From: Ryuthela nishihirai
Taxonomy: Eukaryota; Arthropoda; Arachnida; Araneae; Heptathelidae
Assembly (NCBI GenBank): GCA_038380435.1
Contig: JAWZYU010000025.1
Location: forward strand, 30,790,707-30,854,706
Length of the DNA: 64,000 bases
Direction of reading: 5' to 3'
The notes under the pieces: model-generated
The model's database searches: none
What the model was told of the DNA's origin: nothing
Seen by the model: the letters and a program-made list of their open reading frames with translations, nothing else
Shown here: positions 20,460 through 32,297 of the stretch, piece by piece
Layout of the letters: the number at the start of each line of letters is the position of its first letter
Numbering within the stretch: the stretch's first letter is position 1
Position numbers and translations under genes: made by a program

Positions 20460-20920
20460 TCCACTCACTGCTGTGATGTCCAATTGCAGCTGATATAGTG
20501 TTGACATCCTGCTTCACCGGCCACGTAATATCAGACAGCACTCTTCCTTTAGGTTTGTTGCATTTCGCCATCCATTACTCAAACGTTTGGATGCGATCTA
20601 CCCTTGTTGGAATCTTTATCTCAATCTATGTACCATTGAACGATCCCATTGAGCTAGCTGGCAACATCTACTTGATTTTGGCCTGCCTCAAGCTGACCTA
20701 TTCACCGTGCTTCTCCAACACATGATTGTCTCATAGACATATCCAGCAAATCTGCTATCTCGAAAATTTCACCTCGCACTTTGCAGGAGAACTGGATAAC
20801 ATATTCGCTTTTAAGCGCAACTCATTTACATATACCGCTGCCAGAGTCATTTATTTGCAGGCCATAACCTCAATCCTGCGTCGTATTTTACACATTGATA
20901 TGAATTCGAAGAGATGAAAA
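20460..20920 (-). pseudogene. possible Tc1-like transposase N-terminal remnant
   Basis: Minus-strand 'IGQLEAGQNQVDVAS' near 20685-20640 matches the helix-turn-helix start of Tc1-like transposases ('LEAGQSQ..VA'), followed by a stop and 'LNG'. The rest is scrambled by stops, and no terminal repeats are seen. Low confidence. Confidence 0.35.
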
Positions 20921-21299
20921 CTTAGCGTGAGTTCAAAAATAGTGTATATGTATACTAAACTAAAGTATGAATGAAGTAATTTATTACAAAGGCACAAAAA
21001 ATTATACAAATTAATCAATCTTATCTAAACATAACTCTTTCTATTCCTCTTAGTATAAAGCCAAACCATAAAAAAGATGATTTACTATGGTTAACTAATT
21101 CTCATTGCTTAAACCACAATGCTGTCAATATTCAGTTACTATGACAAAATAGAATCTTTCACTTTGTAACATCCAACAAACAATCCAATTATATCGAATT
21201 TCATTTGTTTTAGAGGACTACTTTAATAATGCTTTATACCTTATAGATGAGAAATATCTAACGTTGATCTATCCTGATAGAGGACTCAAAGTAAATCTA

Positions 21300-21980
21300 C
21301 TGTTGATTCTCTTTCACCACCGGAACCAGACTCATCTTGAATCAAATGATAACAGTCTTCTTACGAAGTATCACACAACACTAACTTAATACAATATATC
21401 CTTATCTCTTCACTACACCTTTTTTGTTTTGGGGCGGGGGTGGCTCAGTCGGTAGCGCGCCAGGCTCGTAATCTGTAGTTCCCAGGTTCGAGTCCCAGCT
21501 GGGTCAGCGTTGAGATTTATCTCCGCAAAATTCCCCACGGTCAGTAGGGGACACTGATAGGCTTGGAAAGGCCGCTGTCCATCCATCGGATGGGACGTTA
21601 AGCCGTGGCCCCGTGTGCGGGAGAGCCATACCCTGTGCACGTTAAAGAACACGCTGGATGGCCTTGACGGGAAGCTACCATCTGTCTCCCAACAGCTGTT
21701 CCAGTGGGTCCCCTCCCCCAACCTTCTCTGAGCCTTCGGGGTTCATGTGACCTGGCCATTTAGCCCATGGTGTGCAAAAAAGTGCCGCTCAGAGGTAAAA
21801 CAACCCAACCCTTTTTTGTTTTCCTTCCACAATTCTTACTTATTCAAAGCATCAGCGTTCTAAATAGTTGATAACGTAATTGTCACGCTGAAGCATAGGC
21901 GAGCTTTCATGACACGTCTGTCATAAGCCCATTGTAGCACGTTCATCTGTTGTAACAATATTATACATAACATCTGTCAT
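21300..21980. repeat. intronic duplicated segment B, copy 1 (SINE-interrupted)
   Basis: 'ccaccggaaccag' to 'cattgtagcacgttcatctg' is also present at 24239-24500 without the SINE at 21431-21809. The surrounding 20920-22550 is otherwise unremarkable AT-rich intron. Confidence 0.75.
21431..21809 (+). mobile_element. SINE family 1, complete copy with 13-bp target-site duplication
   Basis: 379 bp flanked by 'ccttttttgtttt' at 21418-21430 and again at 21810-21822. The head has A box 'tggctcagtcgg', anticodon-loop-like 'ctcgtaa' and B box 'ggttcgagtcc'; the tail ends 'aaaacaacccaac'. The tRNA resemblance suggests a Thr(CGU)-like progenitor. This copy fixes both ends of the family: tRNA head, ~300 bp body, no poly(A). 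Confidence 0.92.
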
Positions 21981-22552
21981 AAGAGTTTTACGATATCCAG
22001 TCTTTTTCGTTTGTTCTTTAATTGACGTAAACCTGTGAACTATAAGTAACACTACTATCAGCCATAATATCAAAAATTAAACACGTAATCATGAATACAA
22101 AAGAAAACTTGTCTTCACAAGATGAGATACGAACTGACGACTTCATGATAACATCAAGAAGTCGTTAGTTCATATATCAATATAGATTATCCATTAAGTT
22201 AATCAAATAACGATGTCTATGAAGGAAACATTAGAATCAACAGTAGCCAAGTCCACAAAAATATTCCACATACATCCGTAATATTTCAAAGGAAGGATCT
22301 AGTTATATACCCATAGCTATACCTACTGAGTTAAGATGGTATCAATTCACACTTGCCTTAATAAAGGTTTGAACTTTTACGCTCTTGAAACTAACTTAAG
22401 AAACTGTAAAATGCCACAGACTTAACTGCAAGAGCAACTGGAACATTTACAAGGACACCCCATGTTCAAATCTGGGAGCAGTAATGGGAAAACATTTTCC
22501 CACTTGCCAAATCCTGCTGAACCATTTCTATAATCATCCAATTCAACCTTAC

Positions 22553-22756
22553 CTTTGTAGCATTTTCTGTTGCTGATTTCTCATTGAGAAGTTGACCACT
22601 GAAGATTCTGCTTTCAAAAAAAGTGGCAAGTAAAACCACAGGAACGGCAGCAAGAGCCAGAAGACCCAATTTCCAGTTCAACCAAAGACTGATAACTGAA
22701 GCTGTCAGAAGAGTTGAAAAGGACTGACACAAGGTAGACATTCTTAAACCAAGAAC
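22553..22756 (-). CDS. ABCB: ABCB exon: TM9-TM10 of second membrane domain
   Basis: 204 nt, phase 0 at both ends, acceptor ACTAG and donor GTAAGG. It encodes 'VLGLRMSTLCQSFSTLL', the hydrophobic 'LGLLALAAVPVVLLATFF' and 'SGQLLNEKSATENATK'. The order equals 'GSRLAVITQNIANLG', 'LLLLAIVPIIAIAG', 'SGQALKDKKELEGSGK' in vertebrate P-glycoprotein. It is flanked by duplicated intron segments B (left) and A (right). Confidence 0.93.
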
Positions 22757-22908
22757 CTAGTCCCAAAAAAAAACAAAGTTTTGAATAACAAGTTAATTTA
22801 TTTTTATGATCTATTAAAAATTTTAACTCAGTTGATAATTATACTTAAAGTTTAATAGTGACTTCTATTAAATAATATAGAATATAGTGCATGGAATATA
22901 TTTAACTT

Positions 22909-23930
22909 GTTCAGAATTCCATTTCATAAATTTTATAACACTTTTCATTTCATAAACATCTTTTTTTCAGAAATACCAGGAAATTATTTGTTTAAAAGTA
23001 TCTTTCTATTCTCTCTGTTTCTAACTTATTTAACCCTTTCAGGACCATAAGGTTTCTAAGAGTAAATATTAGTATGTAACTGTTTATTTTAGTTTGTTTA
23101 GACGTAAAATAAATAAAAATCATAAGAAAAATACATAACAATGTGTAGTTTTTTTGGAATTTTATGGGAAATATTTTTCCCAATGGACCATAAAGGTAAC
23201 ACAAATTATAGTTAGGCGTCTTTTATTTATTGGTTTATTAGAACAAAATGTTAACTAAAATAATACAAAATTATGAAATAAAATTACTATACAAAATGAT
23301 GTGCTAATTATGATATTCTGCGAAGCAATTTCTTTTGGTAGTGAGGCAAAGATGGACATTGCACATAGTACATATATTATGCGTCCTGACAGTTCTGTTT
23401 TTGTTTTCTAAACGTTCCCGTTTACGTAATTGCGTTCAGCATACGTTCTATTTTGACATTCTGTATAAACAATGCAGATAAGGTTATAATTAAATACGAC
23501 AATCACCAATTTTAAAATGGGAAAAATGTTTCCCTTAGTCGTAAAAGGGTTAAACACATTTAATACATGCGAAACTGTCAATTTCCGAGGGTTTTATCTC
23601 ATTTCTACTTTTCTAGACGAGATTATTGACGATTCTTAAATTTTTTATTCAAATAGAGAACAGATATAGCCATTGAAATCTCTTAACTCTCACTCTATTG
23701 TACGACCTAGCAATAGTACACAGTCTTAGTGCAATAAGCCACACTAATGTCAATCTATTAACATTAGTATAACATCGTTTAAAACATCTATTGCAGACTA
23801 ATATATAGCTCGATTACATCACCAACGTATAATATGACAGTTCCTAATACCAAATATCAAACTCATTTTATATTAATGATTTACTATATATTAATTAAAT
23901 GCAGTGGCCGCTTATGATTAAAATTTGTGG
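22909..23930. repeat. intronic duplicated segment A, copy 1 (piggyBac-interrupted)
   Basis: 'cagaattccatttcata' and 'attaatatatagc' with 'tactata' + 'ttaattaaatgca' reappear at 24661-25960 with about 20-25% divergence by eye. Confidence 0.65.
23034..23549 (-). mobile_element. piggyBac-type non-autonomous element, copy 1
   Basis: Flanked by TTAA (23030-23033, 23550-23553), with ends 'CCCTTTCAGGACC' and the inverse of 'CCCTTTTACGAC'. Near 23400-23300 the minus strand encodes 'CTMCNVHLCLTT', 'RNCFAEYHN' and a stop, the shape of the cysteine-rich C-terminus of piggyBac transposases. A 97%-like second copy lies at 55911-56429. Confidence 0.85.
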
Positions 23931-24238
23931 TGGAGCACTTTGACTAGTAAAGGCAGGGCCCAAATGCAGGACGTAATTCCATGGAGCTGCCTGATACTGA
24001 ACTATTCCGAATCAGACTGAAAAGACGTTCCATAACGCATCTATATATATTCAGTTATTCTGAAAAAAATTATTTAACGAAACATTTCAAAAAGGAAACT
24101 CAAAATGGCTTTCTTATCCTTTTCACTTCAATTTAATTTTTCGACCCTTCGCAGTTACAATTATCGATATATATATATTTACGTATTTTCCCTTTTCACT
24201 CCAGTGGTATTTTAAAAAACTATTCTTGAAAATTATGT

Positions 24239-24500
24239 CACCACCGGAACCAGGCTTCATCTTGAATCAAATAAGAGCAGTCTTCTTACGTACCATCACA
24301 GAACACTAATTTAACACACCATATCCTTCTTTCTTTACTACTCCACTATACCTTTCGTTTTTCCTCCACACTTCTTATTATTGAAGGCATCTCTCCATTC
24401 TAATCAGTTGATAACGTAATTGTCACGCTGAAGCATACGCGAGCGTTCATGAACACATCTACCATAAGTTCATTGGAGCACGCTCATCTGTCATAACAAT
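24239..24500. repeat. intronic duplicated segment B, copy 2
   Basis: Matches 21317-21960 and lacks the SINE, giving a near-empty-site sequence 'actatacctttcgtttttcc'. Confidence 0.75.
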
Positions 24501-24936
24501 ATATTTGACTGAAATCTTTATCCGCAATCACATTTTTCAAAACATAAAAAGTTATTTTAGAAGTTATATAGCCTTCGACGTTAGCTTACCATTCACATGA
24601 CAATAGGATTGTTCTTTATTTAAACCAGCGCATTTAGCGTCACTTTCTTAGTCAGCTTATGCAGAATTCCATTTCATAGCTTTTACGATAATGTCTATTT
24701 CAGTAGCATCTTTTTTCCAAAAACTAAGAAAATTTTAGATTCAAAATATCAATTGCCTATTTTTTTTCTCTATAACCCAGCAAGTAAATTCAATATCTGA
24801 GAAACCATCAGTTTTCTAGCGTTTTATATCATTCCCAATTTTTTAGATCAGTGGTTCTCAATCTTTTACGTGCCCCTTGTATAGATAGATAAAACTATAG
24901 TTATAATATAACAATCGGAATAAAATAAAACATATA

Positions 24937-25545
24937 CAGGGTGATTCAAAACTTATCGTTCAAATTTCGTGGGGAGGTAGGGAATACGTCAGGGAACCGA
25001 TTTCACATAGGAAAATATGTCCGCAAATGTACGCATGCGTATGTAGAGGGCGCTGTGTGTACCCAACCAGTGTACAGCTCGCCCGACCACTCCCGCTGTC
25101 ATCAGCAATCGCTTGGCCACCCAGGTCACCTGATTTATCGCCCATGGATTTCTTTTTGTGGGGGGCCATGAAATACCATGTGTACGAGACCCCCGTCGAC
25201 AGTGAAATGGACCTTGTTGCACGAATAGTGGCCGCCGCAGGCATTGTCCGTGATATGCCAGGCGTTTTTGAAAATGTTCGGCGGTCAATGCAACGGCGCT
25301 GTGAATCCTGTGTCCGTGTAAATGGTCGCAATTTTGAGCACCTACTGTGAACCTGTACTTTACCTTGTTGGAATAAAAGTCACATTCGTTACCACTTAAC
25401 TGTACTGTTTCCTTGTGTTCACTTTACTTGTCCATTTTGTTCATGTAGATGACGTTTGCGGACATACTTTCCTATGTGAAATCGGTTTCCTGACGTATTC
25501 CCTACCTCCCCACGAAATTTGAACAATAAGTTTTGAATCACCCTG
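24937..25545 (+). mobile_element. internally deleted mariner-like element
   Basis: TA-flanked, with ~90-bp terminal inverted repeats starting 'CAGGGTGATTCAAAACTTA'. The interior keeps only the 3' third of a transposase. Confidence 0.88.
25027..25350 (+). pseudogene. mariner-like transposase C-terminal fragment
   Basis: The frame contains 'WPPRSPDLSPMDFFLWGAMK', the block around the third catalytic acidic residue of mariner/IS630-type DDE/D transposases, then 'FENVRRSMQRRCESCVRVNG', a typical C-terminus, and a TGA. The DNA-binding domain and the first two acidic residues are absent, so the copy could only be mobilised in trans. The start codon given by the frame is incidental. Confidence 0.85.
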
Positions 25546-26327
25546 TATATATATTACATGTATCTAGCGACTTTCGAGCTCTCACGGCATACCCCAAAAA
25601 TTTTACTATGTACCCCCCAAAGGGTACGGGTATTCCACGTGGAGAACCCCTATTCTAGATGATATTGTGGAAGAGTTTTAATATTTTTTCAAATAGATTA
25701 TTAGCAGATATAGTGACCAGACTATTTAACTATCACTCTAGTAGACCTAGTAATGATACACAAAGCAGTGTTAGTGCAGTAAGTCACACTAACATCAAAC
25801 TTTCGACATTAATATAAATTTTTTAAGATATTTATTTCGGATTAATATATAGCTTGATTACATTACCATCGTCTAATATAACAGTTCCTAATAATAAATA
25901 TCATCGCATTTTATATTAATGGTTTACTATACATTAATTAAATGCAAGTCGCAGTTCAATCTACAACTAACTCAATGTAAACTAGAACTAATTAGCTACA
26001 ATGCAATAAGGCAAAACATAAATAAATTATCCCTCAAGACAACAACAATAAAAAATATATGATTATTTTCTTTTATCTGAAAATATACGATCTTTTTTAA
26101 TACTCTGAAAATTTAAATAGATATTTGAGAATTCCCTACAATGTTTCAATTCAGGACTGGATTTAGAAAAAAAAGGAGGGGGGAGAAACAATATAAAGTA
26201 GAGGGGGGCAAGACTCTATTTCCATCGCAGTATTGCACTTTCCTTCTGTTTTAGAAGTCTGGACAAAAATTCTTGAAAAATGCGTGAAATATGCACAAGT
26301 TTAATATTTTTTAATTACTCTTATTAG
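25546..26327. other. ABCB intron, segment A remainder and AT-rich DNA
   Basis: Apart from segment A, I see only a G-rich phrase near 26165-26215. No gene. Confidence 0.5.
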
Positions 26328-26633
26328 GGGTGCAGGGGGGCTGTCGGCAGAGCGCCACGTAATCTGCAGTTCCCAGGTTCTAGTCGCAGCTGGGTCAGCG
26401 TTAAGATTTATCTCCGCGAAACTCCCCGCCCTGCCCACGGTCAGTAGGGGACACCGATGGGCTTGGAAAGGCCACCGTCCGTCGGATGGGACGTTAAGCC
26501 GTGGCTCCGTGTGCGGGAGAGCCATATCCTGTGCATGTTAAAGAATACGCTGGATACCCTTGACGGGAGGCTATCATCTGTCTCCCAACAGCTGTTCCTG
26601 TGGGTCCCCTCCCCCAACCTTCTCTGAGCCTTG
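26328..26633 (+). mobile_element. SINE family 1 copy, 3'-truncated
   Basis: Head 'cagagcgccacgtaatctgc' to 'accttctctgagccttgcag'. Confidence 0.88.
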
Positions 26634-27260
26634 CAGTGCTGAAAAATTCTGTTTCAAGATTTTAAACAGACAAAAAAATTTAGGTCTTTTTTTCTTTTAA
26701 CAAAGCGTCCAACAGAAAGTTATCATGGAACAGATCAAAAGAAGAAGTATTTAATTCTAAAAAAATAATAATTTATTTTTAATATTCACTGCAAGAATGC
26801 TTTTTGTAAGCATATCCGGATCTAGAAAAAAATAAAGGCGGGGTGATGTTGGGGGGTGGGAGTTCTATTAATGGGGGTTTGTTTGGATCGCCATTCCCGC
26901 ATTAAATGCTTCCTTCCATATTAATCGGTTCTAATAAATTTCTTGACAAGTAAATAAATATACATTTGTGTAATAATCTTTTGCATTCGTTCTGGTTATT
27001 AGCATTTCAAATGGAGTGTGTGACATGGCACACTTCACACACACAGATCGGCTTGGAAGTATATAACACAATCTTTTACAGATTAAGGATTTAATTTTGC
27101 AATAAATATTACATTAAAGAAGAAATTAAGGATTTTTAACATAAATATTTCATACATAATAATAGTGAAATTTATAACGCAGTCTTTTGAACTCGTAAAA
27201 CGAAAATTTGAAATTAGATCTTAATATTATCACTAACTTTACAAAGGGTAAAATACTTAC

Positions 27261-27344
27261 ACCTTGAACACTGGCAGCATCGGATGAGAGCCTGGAACAT
27301 AAGGCACCAGTGGAGTTTTTGGGACTATCAAACCAAGTCATGTC
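27261..27344 (-). CDS. ABCB: ABCB exon: TMD2 coupling helix region
   Basis: 84 nt, phase 0 at both ends, acceptor ATTTAG and donor GTAAGT; the alternative GT two bases upstream would break the frame with the next exon. It encodes '[20 protein letters not shown]' and 'SDAASVQG', equivalent to 'DVSWFDDPKNTTGALTTRLA' + 'NDAAQVKG' of P-glycoprotein. This is the intracellular loop whose coupling helix contacts NBD1. Confidence 0.95.
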
Positions 27345-27907
27345 CTAAATAAAATCATGTAATATCATGAAAATATAATCACGAGTTTTATTTTAGGAGT
27401 AGTAACGTTTAAAAAGCACAATGTACAGTATTAGATAAAGGAAACAGAGCAGTGCTTCAGGACTACAAGAGAATTTTGAAATCTAAAATCATATAAACAG
27501 ATAAAACAAACTGTCAAAAATCATTTATTGAATTTTAATTAAGAAATATATAACTAAACAGCTATTATGTTTAAAATAGGAAAAGAATTGTTGTACTTGT
27601 TAAACATGTTTAAAATTGTTATTTGTTTTTTTTGTCAGTTGTGAGCAAACGTGTTTAAAATAAGTGGAAATTGTTTCAGCACTGATCTTATTCTCTGCAG
27701 ATAAGCTAAGTAACTTTCCTTATGCATTGATGAATTAAAATAAAAATTTGATTAAGATTGTGAAATAAATAAAAAAAAAATAGGGATGACTAGGGCTTCA
27801 CTTTAGGAGCCTCAATTTTATTCAGGCTGAATTTTTGGAGCCCAAACCAGATCTAATCCATCCAGAAGATTCAAAATATCGACAGATTTATAAAACATAT
27901 ATTTAAA
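27345..27907. other. ABCB intron, no feature recognised
   Basis: AT-rich, with no repeat that I recognise. Confidence 0.5.
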
Positions 27908-28288
27908 GGTTGGGTTGTTTTACCTCTGAGCGGCACTTTTTTTGCACACTATGGGCTAAATGGCCAGGTCACATGGACCCCGAAGGCTCAGAGAAGGTTG
28001 GGGACCCACTGGAACAGCTGTTGGGAGACAGATGGTAGCCTCCCGTCAAGGCCATCCAGCGTGTTCTTTAACGTGCACAGAGTATGGCTCTCCCGCACAC
28101 AGGCCACGGCTTAACGTCCCATCCGACGGACGACGGCCTATTCCAAGCCCATCGGTGTCCCCTACTGACCGTGGGCAGGGCGGGGAATTTTGCGGAGATA
28201 AATCTCAACGCTGACCCGGCTGGGACTCGAACCTGGGAACTACAGATTACGAGTCTGGCGCGCTACCGACTGAGCCATCCCCGTCCCA
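27908..28288 (-). mobile_element. SINE family 1, near-complete copy
   Basis: Tail 'gggttgttttacctctgagc' to head 'gactgagccatccccgtccc'. The B box complement 'gggactcgaacc' is intact. Confidence 0.92.
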
Positions 28289-28390
28289 TATATTTAAAGA
28301 GAAATGCGTTTGGTTAAACATTTTTTTTTTACTTTTTAAATCAGTGGTTTCCAAAGTGGATGTCACCACTCTTAGAAGGAGTTTAAAAAT

Positions 28391-28415
28391 TTGTGTGTGT
28401 GTGTGTATGTGTGTG
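28391..28415. repeat. (TG)n microsatellite
   Basis: 'tgtgtgtgtgtgtatgtgtg'. The rest of 28290-29105 is AT-rich intron without features. Confidence 0.9.
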
Positions 28416-29106
28416 GTGTCTATAGAAATGAATTAAATAGAATATCGAATTTTTTTCTTGGATAAACAATGTATGCTTTATTTCCATTGAAAAAAACCTT
28501 TGAAATTCATAAATCAAAAACACTCTTAAATTTGTATACGCTGTAAACATTTTGTCAACCAGTTTTATACAGGAAAAATTATGATGGGGGAAGGGGGCGG
28601 TAGAAAAATAAAAGGGACGTTCGGTCAAAAACACGGTTGGGATCCTCTGTTTTAAACGAACTTGTTAATTCTTATTTAGGCTCTTGTAAAATTAAATATT
28701 TATATTTTTAAAGGCAAAATTGAACTCATAGTGTTATTTGGAATTTATACTTCTATAATAATTAAAATCACTTAGGCGATTCATTTATGGAGAGAATAGC
28801 TGAAAAATAAAAAAGTTGAATGACCTTCATTAATTTTAATTACTAAACATTTATTAAAAGTTTGAAATTATAATAAAACCATTATATCTTTCTAAAATTT
28901 ATTTTTTTTTTCGTTAGTAGAAGAGATATTGTACACTTTAATTGCAACAGAGCCCGAAGCAATCAGCTCTCTTTCAAGCCCAAGGCTGCCGAAATCGGAC
29001 TAACTATAAACTTTGTGTCTATAATCAGCAGGTTTCATCATCTATTGACTGGGATCGGAAGAAATTGTCCAGAGAGATACTTTTATTATCAAGAAATGCG
29101 GGAAAG

Positions 29107-29495
29107 TTGGGTTGTGTTGATTTGCCTCTGAGCGGCACTTTTTTGCACACCATGGGCTAAATGGTCAAGTCACAAGGACCCCAAAGGCTCAGAGAAGGTT
29201 GGGGGAGAGGACCCATTGGAACAGCTGTTGGGAGACAGATGGTAGCCTCCCGTCAAGGCCATCCAGCCTGTTCTTTAACGTGTACAGGAATATGGCTCTG
29301 TCGCACATGGACCACGGTTTAACGTCCCATCCGACGGACGGCGGCCTTTCCAAGCCCATCGGTGTCCTCTATTAACCGTTGGGCAGGGCGGGGTATTTTG
29401 CGGAGATAATCTCAATGCTGACCCAGCTGGGATTCGAACCTGGGAACTACAGATTAAGAGCCTGGCACGCTACCGACTGAGCCATCCCCGCCCCC
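29107..29495 (-). mobile_element. SINE family 1, near-complete copy
   Basis: Tail 'gggttgtgttgatttgcctc' to head 'gactgagccatccccgcccc'. Confidence 0.92.
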
Positions 29496-29766
29496 AACGC
29501 GGAAAAGCATTATCAGTGAGAAAGTTAATACCGTACGAGGGTAAATCGGAAAGTGAGGTTCTCTGTTTAATTTCTGTGGAAGGCTGGTAATTATATCGAA
29601 GACAACACACTGGAAATATGTTTCAGCATATGTGTATTATTTCCCCACATAATCACCAGATTTGTTGAAACACATGTAACGTTCAATAAATTAATTGAAT
29701 GCCCTGCTTAGAGAAGCAGCCATCCTACTCCTAAAGCTCCTTTGTGAATTTTTTTCTTTGATGTTT

Positions 29767-29860
29767 GGGGTGGTGTTAGTTCAGTCGGTAGTGTGCCAGA
29801 TGCGTAATTTGCAGTTCCCAAGTTCAAATCCCACCTGAGCTAGTGTTGAGATTTATTTCC
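29767..29860 (+). mobile_element. SINE family 1 head fragment
   Basis: tRNA-like head 'ggtgttagttcagtcggtag' with 'agttcaaatccc' as B box. It stops after 'gttgagatttatttcc'. Confidence 0.8.
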
Positions 29861-30048
29861 CAGATCTCGGAAATGTTGAATTATGGTTGCGATGGGTCTT
29901 TCGAGATCAGAGGTGAAATATAGATCTACTGGGGTAGAATGGGCACAAAATTGGCGCTGACAGAATTTTGAGTCTTAGAGCTCAGAAATTATGCCAAATT
30001 TTGGATGCGTGGGTCCTTCAAAGTCGAAGACCAAATCCAAAAAAAGAC

Positions 30049-30159
30049 ATGACACGAAGGTTGCCAGATCACTAATTAAAAACAAAATCGTTGCCAGATA
30101 TTTTTTCTGAATTCTGTAATCAACCATAGTGTTCGGATACTTTTTTGAGTGACTGTACA
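30049..30159. mobile_element. half of the palindromic MITE (copy 3)
   Basis: Only the right arm, from 'gacacgaaggttgccagatc' to 'tgagtgactgtac'. Confidence 0.85.
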
Positions 30160-30474
30160 GCTCTGATAATTTGTACCTAGGGGTAATGCGGATCGTAGAT
30201 TGCTTTAAAAAACCGAAATTTGATCTGCAACGTATTCTTCAAGGTCAAATAGATCACTTAGAAGTCAGACCTTAATCTACAAGTGCTAGAAAAGTGAAAA
30301 TTACTGCCTGGGAATATTTAAAGTTGTAGATTTCGAAAAAAAAAAATGCAAATTTTCGAATCAGAAGGGGGCCTTATTTTTCTTTTTGATTTGCTACATA
30401 TAGGACAGAGAAGAATCCTAGAAGCTACTCCTAGTTTTTAGAGGTCTTCTCATACAGAGGCATGCTCTACTGTT

Positions 30475-31142
30475 ATGCTACCACTACACCACCAATGGCT
30501 AACCTTTTCTCTGCTTGTGTGAAAAAGGGAAAGGAAAGTTTATAACGTTTATATTGTCACACAAGTTGAGAAAAGATTAGCCAATGGTGGTGTAGTGGTA
30601 GCATAACAGACATGTTTCCTGGAGACATGGGTTCGAATCCCACTCATGGCAAAAACCAATTTTTTTCAGCTCATTATTTCATTGGTGCACTGCTGACCAC
30701 TGCCTCGGTTATAGCAAACACAAAACACAAAATTTGCTCTGCTGGAGCAGTACCTAGTACTCTAATCACTAGACTAGTTAAGGCTTCCTTCCAGGTCACA
30801 GGCGAAATTTAGATATAATGGTTGTAGAAAGCTAAATATTGATGGATATCAGTAGTAAAGAATCACAGGATAAGTCCTGTAGACATGGAACTCATGAAAT
30901 AATAAGCTGAAAAAAATTGGTTTTGCCATGAGTGGGATTCGAACCCACGTCTCCAGGAAACATGCCTGTTATGCTACCACTACACCACCAATGGCTAATA
31001 TTTTATCAGCTTGTGTGAAAAATAGGAAAGGAAAGTTTATAACGTCACACAAGCTGAGAAAAGGTTAGCCATTGATGGTGTAGTGGTCTAGCATAACTGG
31101 CATGTTTCCTAAAGAGGTGGGTCCGAATCCCACTCATGGCAA
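30475..31142. repeat. cluster of four inverted tRNA-like repeats
   Basis: tRNA-like units on alternating strands: minus at 30475-30505 (partial), plus at 30580-30652, minus at 30928-31000, plus at 31060-31142. Each complete unit has 'tggtgtagtgg' (A box), 'gggttcgaatccc' (B box and T arm) and 'actcatggca'. The acceptor arms 'gccat' and 'atggc' can pair, but the anticodon loop is irregular. I treat these as tRNA-derived repeats rather than working tRNA genes. Confidence 0.65.
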
Positions 31143-31317
31143 AACCAATTTTTTTCAGCTCATTATTTCATTGGTGCATATGCCCATTTCGGGCCATAGA
31201 ATTCAGGAGTGGTAAGAAATTTCAGACACGGTGTCGCTTTCAAGGTCAAATAGAGATCGGAGTAAGGTATAGAAAGCAAGAAGCACCACAAATAATGATT
31301 GATTTCTAGTAAGAGAT

Positions 31318-31522
31318 AATAAATAAAAATAAATACCCCCTCAAGCAGCTGCTTGTCACAGAGGTCTGACAGGAGCCTGTCAGTTTATATGCCACAGTAG
31401 GAGATCTGAGAGGATGGCAGGACCTCAGCAGAAAAACGACACACACATCCATGCCGAATCCGGGGCTCGAACCCAGGTCCCTTAGATCAGTAGCCAAGCG
31501 TGCTAACCACTCGGCCGTCATA
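31318..31522 (-). mobile_element. SINE family 2, complete-looking copy
   Basis: On the minus strand the head reads 'acggccgagtggttagcacg' and 'gggttcgagccccgg'. The body ends 'caagcagctgcttgaggggg'. Confidence 0.88.
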
Positions 31523-31674
31523 ACGACTCAATAAAATGATTTTTTGAGAGACGTTTAAACATTGATGGGGATGTGAAACAAATTAATGCTCTGCGGGATA
31601 GTACCCCAGATTCCGGGGCATCTGTCATTCCTGTCTGAGACCTGGACACTATTTAGAAATTCGGTGCTATTACC

Positions 31675-32150
31675 TAGCACAATTCAAGCACAGGGTACAA
31701 TCTGGGCCCTAGTATTAGGCTAGTATCTTGGTCCTAGTATTAGGCTACCATTTAGGCCTAGTATTAGGCTGGTATTTAGGCCATAATATTAGGCTAGTGT
31801 TTAAGCCGTAGTATTAGGCTAGTATTTTGGCCCTAGTTTTAGGCAAGTATTTAGACCATAGTATTAGGCTAGTATTAAGTTCCTAGTAGTAGGCTAGTAT
31901 TTAGGCCCTAGTATTAGGTCATATTATTAAGCTAATGTTTAGGTCAGAGTATTAGGCTAGTATTTTGGCCCTAGTATTAGGCCATAGTATTAGGCTAGTA
32001 TTTTGGCCCTAGTATTAGGCTAGTATAAAGTCCCTAGTATTAGGCTAGTATTAATGCCCTAGTATTAGGCTAATATTAAGGCCCTAGTATTAGGCTAGTA
32101 TTAAGGCCCTAGTATTAGGCTAGTATTAAGGCCCTAGTATTAGGCTAGTA
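31675..32150. repeat. minisatellite of ~25 bp units
   Basis: About 18 copies of 'ggccctagtattaggctagt' + 'attaa', most homogeneous at the right end (32040-32150). Confidence 0.95.
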
Positions 32151-32297
32151 TTTCAGCGTTTAATGTCATATAAGGTAGTACAATTTTGCACAGTATAATT
32201 CTATCACTTCACCAAATTAACATTTAAGACCAGCTTTAGAAGTCATCAAGATTTCTTTACAGAAAATATATTTAAAGATTTTCGCTACTTTACTTAC

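Larger units (their letters stand above)
24661..25960. repeat. intronic duplicated segment A, copy 2 (mariner-interrupted)
   Basis: Same order of phrases as 22909-23930, including 'gacctagtaatgatacacaa' and 'taatggtttactatacatta'. It is interrupted by an insertion from about 24850 to 25660. Confidence 0.65.

Noticed and set aside
27960..28317. ORFs such as 'MARSHGPRRLREG...' and 'RLNVPSDGRRPF' at many sites
   Set aside because: They fall entirely inside SINE family 1 copies and recur wherever the SINE does.
30580..31142. Functional tRNA genes
   Set aside because: The anticodon loops are irregular, the copies sit in inverted duplications with shared flanks, and no terminator follows consistently.
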